NCBI GenBank assembly: GCA_020833025.1
Contig: JAJHRB010000003.1
Coordinates: 1 to 42,980 of the forward strand
Reading direction: 5' to 3'
Length of the DNA: 42,980 nt
From: Thermoproteaceae archaeon
GTDB taxonomy: Archaea > Thermoproteota > Thermoprotei > Thermoproteales > Thermoproteaceae
In this document: piece by piece, positions 36,432-42,980 of the stretch
Numbering within the stretch: the first letter of the stretch is position 1
How the letters are laid out: each line of letters begins with the position of its first letter
Position numbers and translations under genes: made by a program
Notes under the pieces: model-generated
Databases searched by the model: none
What the model was told of the DNA's origin: nothing
What the model saw: the letters and a program-made list of their open reading frames with translations, nothing else

Positions 36432-37385
36432 TCAGAGCAGTAGCGGGAGGGCCGCCAGTAGCGTGAACGCCACGTGTGCGCCTTGTTGTATCAATAATAT
36501 TTTCACTCCGTCGCGCACCCCGAAAATGCCCACAAAGTAAGGTAGGAGAACTCTTAGGCTCAGCGGCACGGCGGAGAGGACATTGCCGAGGACGAGGGCG
36601 GCGACGACCTCTCTGTCTCCCATCGCGCCTGCGGCGCAGAGACCCGCGGCGGTCGCATACGCCGATATCGGGTTTACCATGTGCGCGGCGATTACGGCGA
36701 GGGCCTCTGGCCTCAGCGGCACGATGCCTCCCAGTGCCCCGGCGAGAGCCGAGAACGCCCCCAGCCTCGCGAGGAGCTCGACCGCTGCCATCGTGGCCGC
36801 GATGTTCGCAATCACTCTCAGCGCTCTTCTCCACGACTTTCTCAGCGCCTCCGTTAGAGCCCGCGAGAGCGGCGGCGACTCCCCGCCGGCGGCCACCGCC
36901 ATGAGGGCGCGCGAGGGCGGGGGCAGCAGCAGCCTCCCCAGCAAGGCGAAGAACGCTGTCTTGGCGAGCCCCGCGCCCACGAGAATGAGAAAGTAGGTCA
37001 GGCCGGCGGCGCCGAGGAGCCCGAGGAGTGGCGGCAGCAGGTAGGGCCAGTGCATTAGAATAGCCGGGAAGGAGTTCAGCATGATGGCTATGTACATCTC
37101 CCCCGTGCCTATCTCCCCCCTGTCTCTCAAGTCCCTTAGCATCGTGTAGGCAGCCGTCGGCGAGATGAAGGCAAGCGCGAAGGAGAGGGCGGCATGCGGC
37201 TTTAGGTGCGCGAAGCTCACCAGCGGCCTCACGGCGAGCGCTAGCCTGTAGGATGCCCTCCTGTAAGCGGTCAGCAGCTCCGCGAGCACGAACCCGAAGA
37301 GGACTGCAGGCGCCGAGACAGCAAGCGCTTTCGCGAGCTCCATACCCGGCATTTCTGGTGCTGCTGTGTTGCGCGTGAGCTGCAC
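36432..37385 (-). CDS. Nucleoside-recognition (Gate)-domain membrane protein, putative transporter
   Basis: Multi-TM; ALSFALAFISPTAAYTMLRDL and IAAHMVNPISAYATAAGL internally related segments. Confidence 0.7.
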   Translation of the reverse strand: MQLTRNTAAPEMPGMELAKALAVSAPAVLFGFVLAELLTAYRRASYRLALAVRPLVSFAHLKPHAALSFALAFISPTAAYTMLRDLRDRGEIGTGEMYIAIMLNSFPAILMHWPYLLPPLLGLLGAAGLTYFLILVGAGLAKTAFFALLGRLLLPPPSRALMAVAAGGESPPLSRALTEALRKSWRRALRVIANIAATMAAVELLARLGAFSALAGALGGIVPLRPEALAVIAAHMVNPISAYATAAGLCAAGAMGDREVVAALVLGNVLSAVPLSLRVLLPYFVGIFGVRDGVKILLIQQGAHVAFTLLAALPLLL

Positions 37386-37425
37386 CGTATGAAGTCTGCG
37401 CGCGAATTAAAGTGTATGAGGGAGG

Positions 37426-37440
37426 AAATGTTAAATAATC
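37426..37440 (+). promoter_or_regulatory. Promoter element AAATGTTAAATAATC, diverged relative of the shared element
   Basis: Starts 32 nt before ATG 37458. Confidence 0.4.
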
Positions 37441-37457
37441 GGGAACTTTCACACGCA

Positions 37458-38957
37458 ATGCTCGCAATCAAGACGGAGAAGGCGGGAAGGCTTGTCGAGA
37501 CGCTTAAGCTCGCCCTCGAGATCGTCGACAGGATCAGGGCGAGCGGGCCAGCTGAGACCGCCGGGCTCCTCGCGGGGCTCGAGGGAGGCTACGTGGAGCC
37601 GGGGCCCTCGGGCGCGCTGACGCGGGGCAAGGTTGAGGTGCTGCCCACTGGCAGGAACTTCTTTGCGGTCGACCCGACGCAGATCCCGACTCCCGCCGCG
37701 TGGAAAGTCGGCGTGGAGTCGGCGGAGAGGCTCGTAAGGTACTACAGGGAGAGATACGGGAGGTACCCCGAGAGCGTCGGCGAGGTCCTGTGGTCCATTG
37801 ACGCCTACAAGGCAGATGGGGAGCAGCTGTCGCAAATCCTGTGGCTGATGGGCGTCCAGCCAGTCTGGGCCGAGGACGGCAGCGTTAGGGGCGTTGAGGT
37901 AGTGCCGCTGGAGAAGCTGGGCAGACCCAGAATTGACGCTGTGGCCAGAATAAGCGGGATTGTCAGGGACACCCTGCCGAATTACGCCTACCTCATAGAC
38001 GAGGCGGTGTCAAAGGTAATAGCGCTTGACGAGCCTCTGGATATGAACTTCGTCAAGAAGCACTACTTGGAGACGCTTGAGAAGCTAAAGGCCGCCGGCG
38101 TTGACAAGCCAGAGGAGAGGGCCAGGGCCAGGGTGTACGGAGAGCCGCCGGGGGCCTACGGCGCGGGCGTCAACTACGCCGTGGAGGCCTCGGCGTGGAG
38201 GACAGACGAGGACCTCATGAAGGTGTGGCTCCAGTGGGGCAGCTACGCCTACACGCGCGCAATGTATGGAGAGATGAACGTCGAGGCGTTCGTGGCACAG
38301 CTCTCCAAGGTCGATGTAATAAACAGGAACCACATAAGCGACGAGCACGACATATTTGGCTGTTGTTGTTATTTCGCCTTCCATGGCGGCTTTTACAACG
38401 CCGTCAAGGCGCTGACGGGCAGGAGCGACATAGAAATAGTGACCGTCGACACCAGGGACCTCTCGAACATTGAAGTGCGGGGAATGAGGGAGGAGATAGA
38501 GAGAGTGGTCAGGGCCAAGCTCCTGAACCCCGTCTGGATCTCTGAAATGATGAAGCACGGCTATAGAGGGGCCAACGAGATCCAGAGGAAGATACTGCAC
38601 CTTTACGGCTGGTCCGCCACGACGAAGCTCGTCGACAAGTGGGTGTACGACGAGCTCGTGAGAACGTACGTGCTTGACGAGAGGATGCGCAAGTGGTTCA
38701 TGGAGAACAACATCTACGCGCTGGAGGAGATAGTCAGGCGGTTCATAGAGGCGGCGCAGAGGGGGCTGTGGAGGGCAGACGCGGAGACTCTTGAGAGGCT
38801 CAACGAGATCTACAGCGAGATCGAGGCGGTGCTCGAGGCCGACGTGACAGGCGAGGTGCAGGGAGGCTCAATAGACGTGTACACCCACGCCGACGTCCCC
38901 CAGTGGGGCGAGGCCGTTAAGAGGGTGGAGGAGGCCCTCGCCAGGGTGAGGAAATGA
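37458..38957 (+). CDS. CobN/BchH-type chelatase, C-terminal half
   Basis: LPTGRNFFAVDPTQIPTPAAWKVG, GRYPESVGEVLWSIDAYKADGEQLSQILWLMGVQPVW, LGRPRIDAVARISGIVRDTLPN; start MLAIKTEKAGR favoured by TATA spacing. Confidence 0.9.
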   Translation: MLAIKTEKAGRLVETLKLALEIVDRIRASGPAETAGLLAGLEGGYVEPGPSGALTRGKVEVLPTGRNFFAVDPTQIPTPAAWKVGVESAERLVRYYRERYGRYPESVGEVLWSIDAYKADGEQLSQILWLMGVQPVWAEDGSVRGVEVVPLEKLGRPRIDAVARISGIVRDTLPNYAYLIDEAVSKVIALDEPLDMNFVKKHYLETLEKLKAAGVDKPEERARARVYGEPPGAYGAGVNYAVEASAWRTDEDLMKVWLQWGSYAYTRAMYGEMNVEAFVAQLSKVDVINRNHISDEHDIFGCCCYFAFHGGFYNAVKALTGRSDIEIVTVDTRDLSNIEVRGMREEIERVVRAKLLNPVWISEMMKHGYRGANEIQRKILHLYGWSATTKLVDKWVYDELVRTYVLDERMRKWFMENNIYALEEIVRRFIEAAQRGLWRADAETLERLNEIYSEIEAVLEADVTGEVQGGSIDVYTHADVPQWGEAVKRVEEALARVRK

Positions 38958-41359
38958 AGAGGCTGGCATTCATAATCGGGTACGGCGGGGCTGCCCTCCC
39001 GCTTGTGGAGAAAGCCGCGGGCGAGGAGTGTAAGACGCTGGGTCTTGAGTGCGTTGCGGCAACCGACGTGACCGCGCCGCGGTACAGGCAGTTCATCGCG
39101 TCGGCAGACGCCATTTTCATCTACTCGCACCAGCTCTCCGACGACGTCGTCGAGGCAATAAAGGCGGCGAGGGAGCGCGGCGCGGTGGTGATATCTGCCA
39201 CGGACTACTTCTTCGACCTCGTAAACGCGCCGCCGCAGCTCGTGCTCGAGGCCCGGCGCTACTTTATAACAGGCGGCGAGGACAACTTCAGGGCGCTGGT
39301 CAGGCTCCTGGCAAGAGCCCTCGGCATGAACGTGGACGTCCCGCCGCTGAGGGAGGTCCCGTGGATGGGCGTCTACCACCCGAGGCTCGGCACGTTCACG
39401 TCGCTGGAGGAGTACCTCAGGGTTTACGACATACAGAGCAGGGAGGGAGTCGTCGGCGTGCTGTTCTACAGGACGTACTGGCTCTACGGCAACCTGGCCC
39501 ACGTGAACGCCCTGATAGAGGCGCTCGAGGCCGAGAACCTGGCCGTCGTGCCTGTGTTCACGTACGGCTTCCGCGACGAGAGTGTCGGCGCGCCCTCGGC
39601 GGAGGACGCCATCAGAGAGTTCTTCTTCTACAGGGGCGAGAGAGTAGTCAACGCCGTGATAAACCTCCTCTTCTTCTTCCTGCTGGACAGGGGCAAGTGG
39701 CACAGGAGGGCTGACAGGTTCAAGGTCGCCGAGACCGGCATCGCGCTGCTAAAGAGGCTGAACGTCCCGGTGATAACGCCAATAACGTGCTTCTATAGGT
39801 CCGTCGACGAGTGGGCTAAGGACCCGCAGGGCGTTGACTATCTGACGCAAGTTTACAGCGTGATAATGCCCGAGGTGGACGGCCTGATAGAGCCCGTCTT
39901 TTACGCGGGCGCCAGGCCCGCGCCGGACGGCACCAAGAGGTACGAGCCGTTCCTGGAGCACGCCAGGTACCTGGCCAGGAGGGTGAAGAGGTGGATCAAG
40001 ATGGCGAGGAAGCCCCCGTCGCAGAGAAAGATTGCAATCGTCCTGATAAACCCGCCGTGCAAGAACCTGCAGGCGAACATAGGCGTCGGCCTCGGCCTGG
40101 ACGTGCCGGAGTCCATCGCCAGGCTGCTCCACAGGCTCGCCGAGCTCGGCTACGACGTCGGCCCGAGGGATGCCCTGCTGAAGACGGGGCAGGAGCTCAT
40201 CAAGATGTTCCTAGCGAGAAAGGCCTACAGCGACTTCCGCTTCGCGAGCGTTGAGGACATAGTGATGAGCGGCGGCGCCGCCGCCTTCGTGGATTACGAC
40301 ACGTACATCAAGTGGTTCGAGGAGCTCCCCGAGGAGGCCCGCAGGAGGCTCGAGAGAGACTGGGGCCACCCGCGCGACGTCCTTGAGGGCCGCGCGCCGA
40401 AAGAGTTCGCCGGCATGGTGTACGAGGGGAAGTTCGTCGTGCCCGGCCTTCTATTCGGCAACGTCTTCATCACGCCCCAGCCTAAGTTCGGCTGCGCGGG
40501 CCCCGGCTGCGACGGCAGGATCTGCAGGATACTGCACGATCCCAACATTACGCCGCCCCACCAGTGGCTCGCCGTCTACAGGTGGATAACGAGAGTGTTC
40601 GGCGCGGACGTGGTAATACACTTCGGCACCCACGGGTACCTTGAGTTCAGGCCGGGCAAGGGGGTCGGGCTCGCGCCGTGGGACTGGCCGGAGATCTCGA
40701 TTGACGACGTCCCGCACCTGTACGTCTACGTCGTCTCGAACCCGATGGAGGGGGTGATGGCGAAGAGGAGGTCCTACGCGGTGCTAGTGGACCACATGTA
40801 CCCGCCGATGGCGCTGGCAGAGGGCCTCGAGGAGCTCGAGAGGCTTGTCAACGACTACGCCAAGTACAAGGCCCTGGGCGAGTTTGAGAAGGCAAAGATT
40901 GTGTATGAGGAAATCGTAAAGAAAGCGAAGGATAATCACGTCAGGATACCCGAAGGCGGAGACCCCGAGAAGGTCGTGGAGGAGGTCCACCGTTACATCG
41001 ACATGGTGAAGGGCACGCAGATAAACCTCGGGCTTCACGTCTTCGGCAGCCCGCCGGAGGACCCCGAGAGGCTGGCGCAGTACGCCGCGACGATACTGGC
41101 CTACGACACGGCGAGGGCCCCCTCGATTCGGAGGGTTCTTGCGGAGTACCTGGGCCTCGACTACGATGAGATGAGGAGGAGGCCTCTCGAGGTGAATAAG
41201 CTCGGCATGACAAACGCCGAGACCCTGAACCTGCTGTACAAGGCTGCCGTCGAGATAATCAAACAGCTCGTCTCAGCCCCGCGCTCGGAGGAGGCGATAC
41301 TTAGCGTCGCGGAGTCTGTTCTGCGGAAGCTCTTTGGCGCCAGAACCGCGCCCCTATGA
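38954..41359 (+). CDS. CobN/BchH-type chelatase, N-terminal half
   Basis: VVIHFGTHGYLEFRPGKGVGLAPWDWPEISIDDVPHLYVYVVSNPMEGVMAKRRSYAVLVDHMYPPM; ATGA overlap with the C-terminal-half gene. Confidence 0.9.
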   Translation: MKRLAFIIGYGGAALPLVEKAAGEECKTLGLECVAATDVTAPRYRQFIASADAIFIYSHQLSDDVVEAIKAARERGAVVISATDYFFDLVNAPPQLVLEARRYFITGGEDNFRALVRLLARALGMNVDVPPLREVPWMGVYHPRLGTFTSLEEYLRVYDIQSREGVVGVLFYRTYWLYGNLAHVNALIEALEAENLAVVPVFTYGFRDESVGAPSAEDAIREFFFYRGERVVNAVINLLFFFLLDRGKWHRRADRFKVAETGIALLKRLNVPVITPITCFYRSVDEWAKDPQGVDYLTQVYSVIMPEVDGLIEPVFYAGARPAPDGTKRYEPFLEHARYLARRVKRWIKMARKPPSQRKIAIVLINPPCKNLQANIGVGLGLDVPESIARLLHRLAELGYDVGPRDALLKTGQELIKMFLARKAYSDFRFASVEDIVMSGGAAAFVDYDTYIKWFEELPEEARRRLERDWGHPRDVLEGRAPKEFAGMVYEGKFVVPGLLFGNVFITPQPKFGCAGPGCDGRICRILHDPNITPPHQWLAVYRWITRVFGADVVIHFGTHGYLEFRPGKGVGLAPWDWPEISIDDVPHLYVYVVSNPMEGVMAKRRSYAVLVDHMYPPMALAEGLEELERLVNDYAKYKALGEFEKAKIVYEEIVKKAKDNHVRIPEGGDPEKVVEEVHRYIDMVKGTQINLGLHVFGSPPEDPERLAQYAATILAYDTARAPSIRRVLAEYLGLDYDEMRRRPLEVNKLGMTNAETLNLLYKAAVEIIKQLVSAPRSEEAILSVAESVLRKLFGARTAPL

Positions 41360-42758
41360 CCTCCCGGGCGGCGAGCACGGGCAGCAGCATTGCGATAAAC
41401 GCTGCGGTGCTCGCGTTCATGTTAACTACATATGCGTCTTTTGACGGGAGTGAGTAGTAAATCGGGCCCATCGGCGTCTCGAAGTAGAGGTATGTCTTGT
41501 ACTGCGTGAGCACAGTCCCCGCAATTGCCGACCCCACGGCGAAGCCGATAATGCGGAAGACTGTGTTCAGCGACGTCGCGGCTCCCAGGAGCTCGCGAGG
41601 CGCGGAGAACGTGAGGAGGTTGATCAGCGAGACGAAGAGCAGCATGATGCCGACGTACGCGACGGTTATGCACGACAGCACCGTCCAGACCCCGCTGTAG
41701 AGGTACCTTGCGGTCAGCTGGAGGCCGGCAATTGCCAGCACCACGCCGATTACCGACATGACCTTCGTCCCCACGAAGACTATCGCCCTGCCGGCCACCA
41801 TGGAGGCCGCGGCAGACACTACCGACGGGAACAACATGAGCATTCCGGTCTGTAAGATCGTCAGCCCGTAGCCGTAGGGGACGGGCATCTCGAACAGGTA
41901 TATCACGCTCTGCTGGGCGCCTAGCATCATGCCGAGACCCGCCACGGCTATCGCCGCGTTTGCCACGCTGACGTTTCTCGCGAGCAGCTCTCTGGGTATG
42001 AGCGGCTCTTTCGTCGTTGCCTCGTGGAGCGCGAGGACGAGCGCCGCCACGGCCGAGAGCGCGAAGAGAGACGCTGTCTTTGGCGACGCCCAGCCCCAGT
42101 CGGGCCCCTTGGTCAGCGCTATCAAGAGCGGCACCACGGCAGCCGACAGGAGGCCAACGCCGATGTAGTCGACTCTGCGGTATGCCCTGTACCTGCTCTC
42201 CCTGACGCAGAGCCATATCAGCACGGTGCACAGCGCCGCCAGCGGCGCCGCTGTGTAAAACACAGACCTCCACCCGTAGTTCTGCGACAGGTAAGCGCCT
42301 GCTTGCAGCGCTACCATCATGCCGACGCCGAACATGGCGCTCACGACCCCCTGGGCGAGGGGGGCCATCTCCGGCGGGAACTCCTCCCGTATTATTGAAA
42401 ACGCGAGAGGGAACATTGCGACCCCGAGCCCCTGCAGGGCCCTCAACGCGACGAACGTCCCGAAGTTGGGGGCAAATCCCGCGGCCGTCGTGGCGAGCGC
42501 GTATACAACCAGCGCTACGAGCAGCATCCTCTTCTTGCCGTAGATGTCGCCGAGAGCGCCGAAGACAGACGCGCCGACGGCGCCCGCCACCATGAAGGCG
42601 GTCATGATCCACGCCGCGTCCGCCGCGCTGACGTTAAAGTCGGCCTGTATTCTCGGCAGGCTCGGCATTACGGATCCCGATACGTACATGACGAGGAGAG
42701 CCGCAGAGCCTAGGATTGGCGTTATCCTCCAGGCGTACCTAACGTCGTAGGCCTCCAC
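41301..42758 (-). CDS. MFS transporter, DHA2 (EmrB/QacA)-like
   Basis: VMPSLPRIQADFNVSAADAAWIMTAFMVAGAVGASVFGALGDIYGKKRML; many TM segments. Confidence 0.85.
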   Translation of the reverse strand: MEAYDVRYAWRITPILGSAALLVMYVSGSVMPSLPRIQADFNVSAADAAWIMTAFMVAGAVGASVFGALGDIYGKKRMLLVALVVYALATTAAGFAPNFGTFVALRALQGLGVAMFPLAFSIIREEFPPEMAPLAQGVVSAMFGVGMMVALQAGAYLSQNYGWRSVFYTAAPLAALCTVLIWLCVRESRYRAYRRVDYIGVGLLSAAVVPLLIALTKGPDWGWASPKTASLFALSAVAALVLALHEATTKEPLIPRELLARNVSVANAAIAVAGLGMMLGAQQSVIYLFEMPVPYGYGLTILQTGMLMLFPSVVSAAASMVAGRAIVFVGTKVMSVIGVVLAIAGLQLTARYLYSGVWTVLSCITVAYVGIMLLFVSLINLLTFSAPRELLGAATSLNTVFRIIGFAVGSAIAGTVLTQYKTYLYFETPMGPIYYSLPSKDAYVVNMNASTAAFIAMLLPVLAAREVIGARFWRQRASAEQTPRR

Positions 42759-42980
42759 GGCGCCTGCGCAAGTAGATTGCCGCCCCGGCGGCCGCTATGG
42801 CCGCGGCCAGCGCCAGGGGAACTGCAACCACCGGCTCTATCACGCCCCTCACCTCAATTGGTATCTCGACGTACTGGACGCCGGGTATCAGCACGTCGGT
42901 CTGGTTCCAGGTTATGACGACTACCAGCGGGTAGGTTCCCGGCACGGCCTTGTCCGACACGTCCAGCAGGAATGCAGTCG
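42739..42980 (-). CDS. C-terminal part of an exported protein with C-terminal TM anchor (continues beyond window)
   Basis: TAFLLDVSDKAVPGTYPLVVVITWNQTDVLIPGVQYVEIPIEV (NEW3/COG1361-like) then TM and RRRRGGLRR; frame open to the window edge. Confidence 0.6.
   Translation of the reverse strand, partial: TAFLLDVSDKAVPGTYPLVVVITWNQTDVLIPGVQYVEIPIEVRGVIEPVVAVPLALAAAIAAAGAAIYLRRRRGGLRR

Noticed and set aside
36211-37467. 418-aa minus-strand ORF
   Set aside because: Out of frame with the Gate-domain membrane protein, which has coherent TM helices; Arg-rich shadow ORF.
1-42980. CRISPR array
   Set aside because: No regularly spaced direct repeats were seen on either strand, and no cas genes were recognised.

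Overview
GC-rich archaeal chromosome window, most like a hyperthermophilic crenarchaeote of the Thermoproteales (PaREP1-family gene, type II GAPDH, archaeal riboflavin genes, an intron-rich tRNA, leaderless promoters with a TATA element about 23-27 nt before the start codon). Main blocks, left to right: (1) an exported, pilus-like locus (142-6420) with a membrane-anchored wHTH regulator, interrupted by an MNT/HepT module, with a decayed second copy of that module just downstream. (2) Small membrane proteins, a frameshifted CorA-like gene, a PaREP1 protein, a sugar epimerase, an ASCH/radical-SAM pair and a NurA nuclease. (3) A divergent arfB/arfA-arfC-ribB riboflavin cluster, then a 1-kb gene-poor stretch with a C/D-box sRNA candidate and a tRNA-Asp(GTC) that appears to carry two non-canonical introns. 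(4) GAPDH, Usp, QueD, a second C/D-box sRNA candidate, an exported Lon-type (S16) protease, a radical SAM-TRAM protein and ThiI-rhodanese. (5) An unknown protein plus serine recombinase cassette, and NAD kinase. (6) A 14-kb metal/tetrapyrrole island: ChlI-ChlD fusion, an ECF transporter whose membrane subunit has a large predicted ectodomain, an exported beta-propeller, an O-methyltransferase, a Gate-domain permease, and a CobN/BchH-type chelatase split into two genes with the C-terminal half first. Several promoters in the island share a CAATGCTTTAATAC-like element at a near-constant distance (32-33 nt) from the start codon. This is the best candidate here for an undescribed system. All assignments are by reading motifs and family resemblance; no database search was run.
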